NCBI GenBank assembly: GCA_036924085.1
Contig: JAVGWX010000013.1
Coordinates: forward strand, 52,930,404 to 52,994,403
Reading direction: 5' to 3'
DNA length: 64,000 nt
DNA from: Ariolimax columbianus
Taxonomy: Eukaryota; Mollusca; Gastropoda; Stylommatophora; Arionidae
Positions 1 to 13,500 of the stretch are shown here, piece by piece. Numbering within the stretch: position 1 is the stretch's first letter; each line of letters opens with the position of its first letter. The position numbers and the translations under genes are program-made. The notes beneath the pieces are model-generated. The model ran no database searches. It was not told the origin of the DNA and saw only the letters and a list, made by a program, of their open reading frames with translations.

Positions 1-745
1 GGTTCAGAAGCAGAACTCCAGGAATGGGTCAGAAGGCTCGATGAAACAGGTCTTGACTATGGTATGGAGATAAACGCTGGAAAGACAAAATTAATGACAA
101 ACAACGCTACGGGCTTCAACAGCAAGATAAAAGCTAACGGTCAGGAACTCGAAGTAGTTGACCGTTTTAAATATCTTGGGTCGATTGTCAGTGATGAAGG
201 ATCAAAATGTGAAGTATTGGCCAGAATAGCACAGACAATAGCGGAGCTTGCACGGCTTAACAAAATCTGGCAAGATAAACGGTTAGCACTACGCACGAAA
301 ATCAGATTAATGCGTACACTGGTCCTGTCAATGTTTCTCTATGCGTGTGAGACATGGACAGTTACAGCTGACCTTCAACGAAGGATACAGGCCTTGGAGA
401 TGAGATGTTTTCCAAAAACTTTTAAACAAAGATCGAGTTACAAACGAGGAAATCCGAAATAGAATTACAACGACAATAGGGCCTTTCGAAGATCTCTTGG
501 CAACTGTCAAAAGAAGGAAACTCACTTGGTACAGTCACATATCGAGATCAAATGGTCTTGCAAACACAATCCTCCACGGGAAGGTGCATGGCAGACGACG
601 AAGAGGCCAGCCCAAAAAGAGATGGGAGGACAACATAAAAGAATGGACCAGTCTCCGACCAGAAGAGTCACAGGCAGCGGCATCTGACAGAGAGGGATGG
701 CGTGGAGTTGTGAGGATGTCTTCATTAAAAAAATATATTTTTAGG
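1..745 (+). mobile_element. LINE-A fragment (RT C-terminal region), left-edge truncated
   Basis: Two frames (about 64-462 and 497-730) carry the region downstream of a non-LTR reverse transcriptase core: FKYLGSIVS, then YACETWTV, then a basic end with [10 protein letters not shown] frameshift near 415-495 separates them. The same text recurs at 7345-8100, so it is a copy of the same family. The 5' part lies outside the window and homology stops near 727. It sits in the same orientation as the 5715-8138 copy and opposite to the host gene. Decayed and not functional. Confidence 0.85.
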
Positions 746-1476
746 AATAGACGCTGCCGAAAGTGGGTGACTATATGTTTTATTTTTTTTATTTTCACCT
801 TTATTGTCTTGTATCTCAGAAACTAACACACACACCAGCAAAAATATCAACACCAACAAGTTCTTTATTCATTTATGTCTCTACACATAAACAAATCTTA
901 TCTATATGGCAAACGAAAAAGATACAGGCTCTCAAAGTCAATAACCTAGAAAAACGTGAAGCAGTGAAAAATAATTAAGTGGCAGAGGAAAGTGAGTCAT
1001 TTTTTTGGAGAAATATTGTTGAAGAAAATAGGCATCCCTGTTTGATCCTAGTTGACTATTTGCATTTGTGGACTATTCTACAGCTGACCTCTTCACATAA
1101 ATTGTGTATAATTGTTTTAAATGTATCTTGGTATTCCATTATGGAACAATGCACTGGACAGAGATATTTATCAGCTTCAATGATTAGACTTTGCAGGAAC
1201 CTTCTTTCCACTTGGAGATTGAAGTACACAATGTCATTACCAGCTCTTGTCTAACACAACTTGGTGACCAAGTATCTAACAAGACTAAACAAGAATGCTG
1301 CATCTCTCCTTTTTTAATGAGTCTAATCGTTTGTGTGTCTATTAATTCATGAGAGATATGAACCAGTGACCTGAGTAATTAATTGTATAAGAAAATATAA
1401 ATATTTGTGTGCGTCTTAATTATTTTCAAAGAACTACTACTGCCATTACATTCACAAAACATGAACTCATGATTAC
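746..1476. other. Intron/flank, AT-rich, no gene; holds one copy of a dispersed repeat
   Basis: No coding exon is recognised. About 780-985 (TTGTATCTCAGAAACTAACA followed by a TCTCTACACA segment) is related to 37225-37445, so it is a dispersed repeat. The last exon(s) of TMEM87 were looked for here and not found. Confidence 0.5.
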
Positions 1477-1553
1477 CATAGGCTTCACTAAGTGCTTGCT
1501 CATCATCCAGATCATCATCATCTGCTGCATCAAGAAGTGGGGAGAAAGCATAT
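1477..1553 (-). CDS. TMEM87: TMEM87 exon 14 of those seen: start of cytoplasmic tail
   Basis: Acceptor TTTCAG at the high end and donor GTAATC at the low end. The 77 nt read (R)[19 protein letters not shown] and on, ending in phase 1. YAFSPL follows the last membrane segment in TMEM87 proteins, and the acidic run matches the Glu/Asp-rich tail of the human protein. The next exon is not in the window. Confidence 0.93.
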
Positions 1554-4500
1554 CTGAAAGGATAAAAAAATGAGTGAGAAAGAATGCAACAGTAACTATG
1601 TGCATTTTAAATTTGTAGTTCCTATTAACAAAAACAACTTGAATTTGCACATCTAGTTCAAGTCCTGACCTATATGGTCCAGTTCTTTCTAGATGTTTAT
1701 TGTTTTCCCAATGGCATTCACTAACTTCTTCAAAGGACTATGTATGAATAACAGACAGCATATATGAAGCATTGTTGCAGGCAGTGAACTTGAACTTTAT
1801 TCAAGTCCTTGCTTGCTTCACCCTAAACTTAGTGATATTTCACAGAATGAGCAGCCACGTTAGTGTCATTTGTGTGTGGTGAGAGCCACATCCCCCTTGA
1901 GTTGGCCTTGGTAAATTCCCCATTACCCCATGCAGCAGTTATAAACCACCCCTATCCCAGATTGAAAACAAAGATAACCACTGTGCTTATGAAGGAGCCA
2001 GAAAAGAACTGAACTGGGCAGTAGTAAATTGGAGAATTCCAAAATGCACCAATCCCTGATGGCTGGAACCCATCATAAAGGCACAGTTACTAAGAATATC
2101 ACAAATGATTTTACCTTGAATTTTTGGTTAAGTGCATAGAAGCCCAAAGGAATTTAGCAAATACTGCAAGCAATTCATAGGGGGGAATGAACAATCATCC
2201 AAATAATTAAGAAATGTCTCAGCATGGTGCCAAGACATTTCAAATCAAGCATATGACTGTCACTGGTTTCTAGGATTAGGAAATCCACACATACTGCAGT
2301 TTTAAAATGCTATGACCACTGCTGGATATTGCACAGAAGCCACAAGTGCACCTGGATCACTGACAAGATGTAATGGACCACTTAAATGACCCCATGTTTG
2401 GGGTCTTTCTATACTTATTTGTATGTAAGGGTTCCAGAAAAATGTGGTGAAATTCATGTAAACATTGAACTTTCATGTTATATTTTTCAGCAAGTCTAAA
2501 ACCATATTCTAAAACAATATAAATCTTCACAACTGAAAAATATTATGGAAAACAATATCCTTGTCTACAGCTGCAGGTCATTTCAAGATGATAACAATAT
2601 TTAACAATTTGTACTTGGGTTGGTAACTAACTTCTGACATGCATCATTTATGTTCTTGAAAACTTAAAAAACAAAAACACAAACTGCATGATCTTGTATA
2701 CCTACCTATATGTGTCATAGACTTAATGGTGTAACTACACTATTGTCTACACTCATATTAGTGTCATAGACCCAGTAGTATCTTTGCAATAATATCAGTG
2801 TCATAAACCAAATGGTGTATTTACATTTGTGTTTGCACTTATATAAGTGTCATCGATCAAAAGTGTCTCTACACTCGTGTTTACATTAGCATTAGTGTCA
2901 TAGATCAAATGGTGTCTTTCTAGTGTTTACATTCATATCAGTGTCATAGACCTAATGGTGTCTTTACACACATATGAATGTCATAGAGAAAATTATGTCT
3001 TTACACTCATATGCAGAACACTTCAATGAGGAACACAATTTCAATTTGCATGCCCATTTCTATTTATATCTATTTTTTTCAGGTTTGTTACATTTTGTTT
3101 GTCAAGCTGAATGATGACTGTTTTGTTTATTTTTGAGCCACAAACAAATGTAAATATAGCAGTAGTTGACATAAGGAAATGACATGGATCAGTGTTACCT
3201 GCACAAGTCACCTTGCTAGCATATAATATGATACTTTGTGTGGAAAAGCAATACATGTCATGACCAGTGATGTCGATTGGGAATACAGGTAGGGGATACT
3301 AGGCAACATGCATATTCAATATCATACCAACACGCATGTATGCACATATGTATGTATGCATGTATGTATTTGCATGTGTATGCATGTGTGTGTGCAAGAT
3401 AAGGCACTCGTCTTTCAAAGCGATGAACGGAAACAGTGGGTGATCAAATACCGCACGTTTCAAGCTTCCCATGGCTCGAGGGAGATGGGACCAGTGCCTG
3501 CATCCTGAGTTACCTCCAGTCGTCTTGACTTATGTTTTGTCACTGGTTCAAGATAGCTCGAGACCAGAGAGTGAGTTTATGACTAGCACAGTTTTTTTCA
3601 TCACAATAATCCAAATGTCAAGTAGTATCCCGGGGACTTTGTGTATGACAATGATAAGAATAGCAATTCTGCCTCACAGAGAGATGTCGTAAGTGGTGAC
3701 TAACTGTGTGACATGGAATAACACCGACCATGGTTAGATGGTTTGCTTAGAGCAGCATAGATGGCGCCTAACAGGCTGTGGGTCTACTTTGCTATTAAGA
3801 TAGACTCGCACATCGGTTAACCACCCTCCATAAGCACTTGTAATAGCACAAAGTCTGATGATGTCATCATTGCTTGCGACAACTAACTAATTTATATATA
3901 TATATCTCACAGCCCTTGTCAAAAGCTCTCCCAGTATGGATGAGCTGGACATCAAACCATGCCTTGAAGACCTTAATATAGCCATTGACAGCTTTGCCCA
4001 TGGAAAATCTCCAAGTAGCAATGGGATGTCATCTGATCTGACTAAACGCTGTAGGGTAAACTATTGAACCCCTGCACATTATTTTATGTAGTGTTTGAAA
4101 GAAACCATTATACCTCAAGATATGAGAAATACTCAGTTTATATATCACTGCACAAAAATAAAGGTGATAGGAGTGACTGTAACAATTATTGAGACATCTT
4201 TGCGATCAGTGTTGTTGGCAAGGTCTTTGTAGGAGTCATATTATTACGGCTACAAAAATTAGCTGAGCATGTATCCAGAGCAACTGTGTGAATTCAGGTC
4301 TGAAAGATAAACAATCAACATGACCTTTGCTAAGCAGCAGAAAAAAACAGATGCACAAAACAAGCTATTTTTTTAATACCTTCATTGACCAAGATACTTG
4401 ATTTGGTTAGCAGGGTCGACTCTTCAAAATCCATATTAAAATAAGATGCCCTAATAAATTGCATCAGCTAGTAATATCGTTCATGAGGCCATAAAAAGAA

Positions 4501-7500
4501 CAGTTCAATTTTATGGTAGTTTATCAGTCATTTGGAATTTGCAGTGGTGTTAAACAAGGCTGCATCCTGGCCTCAACTTTATGCAGAATCTTCTATGCTA
4601 TGCTATGCTATTGAATTATGCATTTGGTAAAGCAAATTGCCCTATGTTTTTATTTTACGCCTGTCGGCCCAGTGCATCTGACTTCGGCATGAATTTTATG
4701 TAATGGTCTGCTTCCGCCCGCATTTTCAAAGAGTTTGCTATCTCGTGGTAACGGCCGGTGCTGTGATTGTGGTGCGAACCCAGCACCTTCGGTTTGTAAA
4801 CCGTGTCACTTAACCACTAGCCTACGCCGTTCCCTACTACATATATATGATTTTATCGACAGGAATTAGATGCCACCAACCACTACCATCAAAAATTGTA
4901 AATTGGTAGCTCTAGACCAAGAAATTGACAATCCCATTGGCAAAGTTGCTGCTAAATTGCTCGTCTCACAACGACCCAATACGGTAGTGAAACTTGGGCA
5001 ACTTATGCTAAACAAGAGCAAAGGTAGAACACTTTCTATCTACAGCAATTACGACTCATCCTTGGCATTTCATGCAGTGACAGATTGTCTCTGAGGTGCA
5101 TTCTCACACAGGTCTCCTTAGCATGTATACAGCGAAGACTGTGATAGCTTGGTCATGTCTGCTGCATGGATGATGGTCGCATCTACAAAGATATTCTCTA
5201 TCGACAGTTGGGGAGTGGCAAGAATAGTCAGCCAACTACAGCTGAGGTTCAAGGACATGTATAAGTAGGACCTGAAGGCACTGAATATGGGTCTGATGTC
5301 CAGAGAATAAAAAGTTGCAGACCGATCTAAGTGGAGATGTACCTATAAAAGCCACTTCAGAATGAACGAAAAATAGCTCTTGCAATATGGAGAAGTGAAA
5401 AGACAATGCCGCAAGACAAATAAAACACTTTCTAGAGAGTTACCACTTCAAGGTCACATCACTCTAATCCTATAGTCTGCTTGCATCAGGGTCAGTAAAC
5501 CAGATTGGACCAATACCCAAGTGGTGGCCCTGGAAACAGGTTGCACTTATGTAGTCTGGCTATGAGAATAAGGATCACAATGGGAAGACTAGCCTAGTAA
5601 CCAAACAAGCCAGATGAAACCAGTTGTGTTCAGCCGAAAGGCGCAGATATCGCTATAAACTATGACACAACATCCTTTTCAGGATGAACGCCGAAGAACT
5701 TTTATTTTAAAGTTATATATATAAGGTGTTTGAGCAGAACCTCAGACTCCTAGAATTTGCACGATGCAATAAGCTGTTGGTAGTAAACATGTTCAGGTTT
5801 AACAAGCCCGTCTAGATGCTGGACATGGCATAACCTAAACAATGAAGTGCACAGCCAAATTGATTATATACTGGTCCAGAGGAGATTAGATCTAGCATAA
5901 ACATCGACAAAGCGAGAAGTTTCCCCGGAGTGGATATAGGAAGCGAACACGATATTGTTATGATGACTGTGTCTGCGATTGAAGGGAGTCGCAAAGAAAG
6001 ATGTGACTAGCCTAAAGTTTTACAAACTAAAATACCCAACAATCATCGAAGTGTTCCAATCAAGGATAGGAGGGATATTTGCTCCACTGTTGGCTCTCAG
6101 AGAGGGACTAGATAACAGAGTCTCTTAACTCAGCACTCATAGATACAGCAACAGAGATCCTGGGATGCCACCAAACAAAAAAGAAGCCATGGGTGACCAA
6201 AGAAATTCTAGATCTTTGTGATAGAAGAAGGTCACTGAAAAACCAAAATCGTCCACCTGATGAGGTCGGCAGATATAAAGAGGTCAAGAAAGCGAAACAA
6301 CAAAAGATGAGAGAGGCGAAAGAAGTGTGGATATGTGAGCAATGTACAAACATAGAAGAGAGATTAAACAGAAATGACGCTAAAGGTGCATACAAGGTGG
6401 TAAAAGAACTGGTAATACCAAGACAAGGCAGGAACTTTATGATCCAGGATAAACGCGGCAAGTGCCTTATTGAGGAAAATGACGTAATGGCACGAGAGTA
6501 CTGTTCCGAGTTATACAACTATGAGGGATGGAACGAACCTGAGAAAACAATCCCTCCAACACCAACAACTATAGAGGATGCCCAACTGATAATGAAGGAA
6601 GAGGTAGCTGCAGCGGCGGTAAAGACATTGAGAAGAGGGAAGGTTTGCCGGGAGTGGACAATATACTAGCAGAGCTCTTACAGGCAGGTGGGGAGGTAGT
6701 GGTGGAAGGCCTGACACACCTTGCAACAAAATATGGGCAACAGAAAACTGGCCTGACTTATGGACAAAATCAATGGTTATACCGTTACCTAAGTCTGGAA
6801 ACCTAAAGCTGTGCCAAAATTACAGAACAATAAGCCTCATCAGCCACCCTAGCAAGGTCATGCTTAGATTAATCCTTGACTGATTCAAACCTCAAGCAGA
6901 GAACATCATTGCCGAGGAGCAAGCAGGGTTCAGACAGGGAAGAAGCACTACAGAAAGATATTTAATTTAAGGCTGTTAAGCGAGATTAATCTAGAACAGC
7001 AGCAAAAACTGTATCATGTGTTTGTGGATTTTAAGAAGGCGTTTGATAGGGTATGGCATAAAGCACTATAGGCAACCATGAGGTTGTATAAAATCAACGG
7101 AAATATTATAAAGGTCCATGAACACCTGTATGACAAGGCGTGCAGCGCAATTCTTGTCAATGGAAAATGAGGGGGCTGGTTTTGCACATCAGTTGGTGTG
7201 AGACAAGGTTGTACACTCTCTCCAACTCTTTCAATATATTCCTTGACGGAATTATGAGTGAGGCACTTGGAGGTCACGTTGGTACTGTCAAGATAGGGGG
7301 GCCGAACGATTACCAACCTTTGTTTTGCAGATGACATTGACGGGTTGGCGAGTTCAGAAGCAGAACTCCAGGAATGGATCAGAAGGCTCGATGAAACAGC
7401 TCTTGACTATGGTTTGGAGATAAACGCTGGAAAGACAAAATTAATGACCAACAACACTGAGGGTTTCAACAGTAGGATAAAAGCTAATGACCAGGAACTC

Positions 7501-10500
7501 AAAGTGGTTGACCGTTTTAAATATCTGGGTTCGATTGTCAGTAGTGAAGGATCAAAATGTGAGGTGTTGGCCAGAATATCACAGATAATAGTGGCGCTTG
7601 CACAGCGCAACATAATCTGACAAGATAAACAGTTAGCACTATGCACGAAAATCAGATTAATGCGTACATTGGTCCTGTCATTATTCCTCTATGCTTGTGA
7701 GACATGGATAGTTACAGCAGACCTTCAGCGAAGGATACATGCCTTGGAGATGAGATGTTTCCGAAGACTTTTAAACGACACATACAAAGATCGAGTTACA
7801 AATGAGGAAATATGAGACAGAACTACAACAGCAATAGGGCAATTTTGAAGACCTCTTGGCAGCTATCAAAAGAAGGAAACTCGCTTGGTACGGTCACATA
7901 TAGACATCAAATGATCTTGCAATTACGATCCTGCACGGAATGGTGCAAGGCAGACGACAAAGAGGCCGTCCCAAAAAGAGGTGGGAGGACAACATAAAAG
8001 AATGGACCAATCTCTGACCAGAAGAGGCACAAGCCGCGGCCGCTGACAGAGAAGGGTGGCATGGTGTTGTGAGGTTGTCTTCATATGTGCCCCAACGACC
8101 TCGTCAGTTACGGGATGACCTGATCTGACCTGAAGGTGTTTGCCTTGGGTGCTGGAGGTTGCAGGTTCAAATCACGGTAGAGACCGAAATTTAATCACAT
8201 GGATCCTGTAAAAATTTCCCCTGATCTCTGAGTAGTGAGATCAGACACCCATGTGCAGTTGCACGCACATTAAAAATCCCTTCGCAGTTAGAAATAAAAA
8301 AGAGTAGACCTAACGGCCACTGCCCAGGCAAAATTCAAGTTAAAAATCTACTCAAAATTACTCTAGGGATTCTCGCCCCACAGAGAATATGTTGCAAAAA
8401 GGGGGCTGTGTGGCTATAACATTTTGACTTGGTTATGTGGTTAGTTTACCAGTATCGCCTAATAGGCTGCAGGTCTACCTTGCTCTAATTTACGCTTCTA
8501 CCACAACCCAGTTCCAAAAATAGGCAATAGTATATTTCAGGGGTTACCAACCTAACGTTTGGTAACAAAAACTGGGATTGACCTGGCAAGTCACCAGCGG
8601 ATTTTTACCTGCCAAAAAAATATGAAACAAAGGTGGTCATATCTCACTATGACGTCTAATGACACAAGTGGACTGAAGATAGATAGATAGATAGATACTG
8701 AATATTGCCATGAAAATAAGATTAGCAACTGATCAGCAGAAACGCAGTCATATGTAAGTAATCTAATAATTATCTAATACAATATAATTAACCCCGCCAC
8801 ATTGGGTCCTGAACCTGAAAGAGAAAGTAAGAGGGTTAAGAGTGGGGCCAGCTCCCCTACCCCATAAAATCCTACTTGCTGCAAAAACATCAATAAATTT
8901 ATCTAATCGTGGTCGCCACAGCAAAGTCGCTAATATCATGGTTTGTTAGTCAAAATGTGTTTTAATGTGTTTGGATTCAGCAAAATTGATACTCTTATGA
9001 GTATTGAAATCATTTGTTTTTAAAATGAGTGCTGGCTGATGTCAAATACATTAGGTTGTAAGGCACAACTCGTGTTTTTTAATGTATCTAATGAGCTGTC
9101 CTTGAAGAAGAAAGGTCTTGCAACAGGATCGATAGCGTGGCACAGCAAAAGCTATATGAAAACCAGTTTGTTAACCTCCCTTCTGTCAGCAAGAAAGATC
9201 AGACTCTGCACCTGGAATGTAGGAATCATGTGGGAGGCAGAGAAAACAATGATATTGATGAGAGACTAATGTTAAAATAGGAGAGGATAAAAGAGGCTAT
9301 GAAGAGATTATGGGCAGGAATTATTTTGGAGTAAAGAAGGAAAATGGTGAAATAAGAAAATTCACAAGACAACATGTATATTCTTGGATCATGAAACACA
9401 ATACCAGATTGATCACATCTGCACATATATAAAATTTAGAAAACCTTTACAGCATGTCAGGGTCTACAGAGGAGCTGATGTGACTTCATACCCCAATTTA
9501 TTGATGATCAAAGATAAGAATATGAATAGATCAGAACAACTCATCAGCAGGCCTTGGTAAAATGTAGGATTTTCAAGGAGATGAGAATAAAAACAGAGTT
9601 CGACATCACACCAAGCCATAAATTTCAAGATTAAAGGGCTGACATTGATGAAAAATTGAATAAAATACAGTCTGGGTAAGAATAAATGGCAGCACAAAGA
9701 ATGGATGACGACAGCAATGGTGACAAAGAGTGAAGAGAGATGTGAACACCAAAAAAAGTGACTTTACTAAAGAACCGAACTAGAGCCTCCAAAAGCACAG
9801 AAAGACTGCACAGAGGTAAACAAACAAGTAAAAATGAGTAACATGTTAGACAAGGGAAGCTGCATTGATAGTCTGCCTACAGAAGCTGCAGTAAAAGGAA
9901 ACTTGAAAACTCAAGAAAATACCAACAAAGCAGGCCAATAAAAAAACAAATTGAGAAGGATAACCAATCCTGAAAAACATAAGAAAATATGCACTGAATA
10001 CACTGAGGAACTCCTCAATAGTCAACCACTGGTCAACCCATCTGACATTTAACTTGTTGAAGAAAAAAAGACCACAAAGTTAACTGTCATAAGTAGTAGC
10101 TGCATCAGCTAGAGATGAAAAAGCTGTGCTTAATTTAGACAAAAACCTGCTGATGTGAACATCAATTGGAAAGAATGAGTCTTAAACTTGTGTTTCCCAT
10201 TTAATTTGCATATATTCAGTGCCCAGAATTTATCCACAGTGCAATTAGGTTTTTTTTCATGAAACTTTCTTCAGGTTCTCCAGTCCTTTAAAATAAAAAT
10301 ATAAAGTTCACAACTTTAGTTGTGAGTTCTTAAAAAAAGCTTCTTTTACTATCTCTTTTTTGTATGGTAACTCATATTTTGTAATGTTTTTTTCTTAGAC
10401 AGACAGTATTTATGTTTTGGAAGAATGTAGATTTACAGTATATGATGCTGCATATTGTAACTTACTATTCCATATTACTCAATAAATCAGTACTTGCGTT

Positions 10501-13500
10501 GCGGGCAACAGACACTGGTTTCACAGGCGATATGCGACCTGCCGGCCGTAAGTTTCAGATCCCTGTGCTAGACAGATTCTAACAGAATGTAGGTATAAAG
10601 ATCCATACAGAAAAGACAGAAAATTGTCCAATTAAATGCAGCCAACAACATGACTTTGTCGTGTTGAAAACCATATGGAAATCAAAATGTATTTCAAGCT
10701 AAGGATATTCAACTCCAATGCGGTCTCTATTTTCAATAGAGGTAACACATGACAGATGACCAAACTCAATATTAAGAGACCACAGGGCTTTTCAAAACAA
10801 ATAGCTGAGAAAGATTCAGTGGTTTGACAAGGTTACAAATGGAAGCTTAAAGGAGATAACAAAGACATGTGGAACAGGAAATCTAAGGATGAAGGTGGTA
10901 TTTGATACACATGGTGAAAGTCCCAAATCAGTATCATCAAACAACCTATGTCGTGGAACTCATTGGGAAAAGAGGCAAAGGAAGGACCAAGAACGCGTAA
11001 GGAAAGGACCTAGATGTCAATACAAGAAAAATGTGGAGAAACTGGAAAGAAATGGTGAAAATAACACTGGACATCTGCTTGAAGAGGGTTGGTTGATGGC
11101 TTGTGCACCTCAAAGTGAGGAAGAATACAATATATGATTAATCAAAACAGCAAAGAGTACTGTCATGAAAAAAAATAGTTCCATCTAAAATAAAACACAA
11201 TATGGTCTTGAATACCTTCATTTGTCATAGATGTTATTGACTGTTCTATCTGACACGCTGGATGATACCTATATGAGAGCTGTGCAGGGTAAGATGGTGG
11301 CATGCAATGAGTTAATTATGAGGTGAAGTTTAAGGATTTAATTTTATTGTACACCATGATAGTAATGAGTCACACCTCAGCTGGCTGAAGGACAGTGGTC
11401 AGAGCTTATTTAACAAAAGTATTCAAATCTTGCTAAGAAAGATTGGGGCAGAAATGTACTCAAACCTGACACTTATGGCACTTTCCAGCTTGTTTTCTGT
11501 GACTTGTCTGTTGCATAAAGTTTTCACATCAAACAAATTAAATAAATCAAATGAAAACTACAAATCACATCATTATTTGCATAATCAGCAATACGAACCA
11601 GTAACTAGCAGGTAAAGCAAATATGCACGAGAATTCACTGTTACTGATGGCAAAATTAAGTTGTCATATTAGAATCACCATATTGAACAGTTATAACCTT
11701 TATAAAGAAAGTGATAATGGCAAAAGCAGTCAAAACAAAATGCTCCCAACTGGCAAGAATTATTATTTCAAGTGAAATTTAACATTACTTCACGCTGAAA
11801 ATGATATTACTGAATATTTAGACAAGAAAATAGTCAGCATCACTATGTCCATTATCTAGCAATGAATCAAGAAGGAAATAAACTTAAGCTTTTAGTTTTA
11901 ACTTCTAAATGAAAATTCAAGACATAACACTACTAGAAAAACGTCACATATCTGTAATATTTTGGCTCAATTATACACAACAATAGAGATTGCCAACAAG
12001 AATTCAGAAAAAGAATGGCCATCGCAATGGAGAGGTTAAATAAAATTAGAAACATATGATAAAACGCTAACAAAATGACAAAACTAAAAACTTGTATCTT
12101 CCCAATGACAACACATGCATGCAAGACATACACAGCCACACAAACACTAAGGAAGAAGATTGAATTCTTCAAGCTCAAATGTTACAGGAAAGTGTTAAAA
12201 ATAAAATGGATAGCAAAAAAAAGAAAATAAAGAAATCCTAAAAGTGTTGGATATAGAACCAAATTGGCTAACAATATTGGCAAACAATATTATATCTAGG
12301 AAACTAAAATAACTTTGGCCACATCAAATGCCCCAATGGGATCAAGATGCTGAGCAGTGCATGAGCTGCAGTGGTCAGCGACCCATAGCTGACTGCTAGC
12401 ATCAGGGCCAGCGAACCAAAGCTGCTAAGACCCTTCTACACCTCCACGCGGTGATCCTGGATAACAGGCTGCAGCAGGGCCGACTGGCTAAGGAGAAGGG
12501 ATCGAAGAGGGAATGCTAACCCGGTACTCAAAAAATGCTTGCTGAAGTCGGATGTGTTGGACTGAAAGGTGCAAATATCGCAGTCAAGCTGTAAACTATG
12601 ACACAACGCATTCCGTTCTCTGGACTACATTCTGCTACTTAAGCTCTTTCAGGGCTTGGTAGCGGGAGATTGAGAACGAACGAAGCCATGCCGAAGCCAA
12701 GCCAAATGCCCCAATGGTTTAGAGAACATAGATAGCAGTACATGGAAAGCGAGGTAAAGGGAGACCTCGGAGAAAATGGACACATGAAATTAGAGGCTCT
12801 GAGGTAACAGTGACAAAGGCAGGAGAGCTATCCATAGATCAGAAGTCTTACAGACCAGCTGTTATGAGAGTGACATTCTGTGAAGGACATGCTAAATGAT
12901 AAGTCTAAAAAAATTAATTTCTAGCATGTCATGTGTATCAGGTTTCTAGGAACTTGTGCACAATTATTTGTAAAATGCTAAATGATCACAAAAATTTGGA
13001 AACATTCATCACCTCTGATTATTTGCTGAGGGTCTCCACAGAATCATGATGACAAAGAGGATGACAGAAAATAACAGGTGCCAGAAGGCATCATCAATCC
13101 ACAATTCTCTCCAATCCTAAAAAAATAAGAATACATAGAATGTCTTAAGTTTTTAGAAAAATCTTTTCAGTAAATAACTTTGTCATTATTATGAACTTTA
13201 TTACCAGATTGTATTTGGGATCTTTGCCAAAATTGAGTTCCTAAAGGAAAGGGGTACATGTAATCTTTAAAACTCCTATTACATTAAACAACCAATTTTG
13301 ACTCTGTGTGCATCTGATATTAAACAAAGTTATCTTTATGTTGTTTGGGCTGCTGAATATGAATATGATCGTTAAAGCACCAGACAAGCTCTAGTTTTGG
13401 AAATATTTATTTGTAAAAGGTTTACCATTTGCAAATACAAATTTATATGATAATCCTCATAGAGGAAATTATTCAGAGCAATGCTGCTTTGTCTGTAATA

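Noticed and set aside
8538..10565. hAT transposon from CAGGGGTTACCAACC to a CCCTG end at 10565
   Set aside because: The two ends match only over a few bases, no 8-bp target duplication is seen, and the space between holds a LINE remnant.
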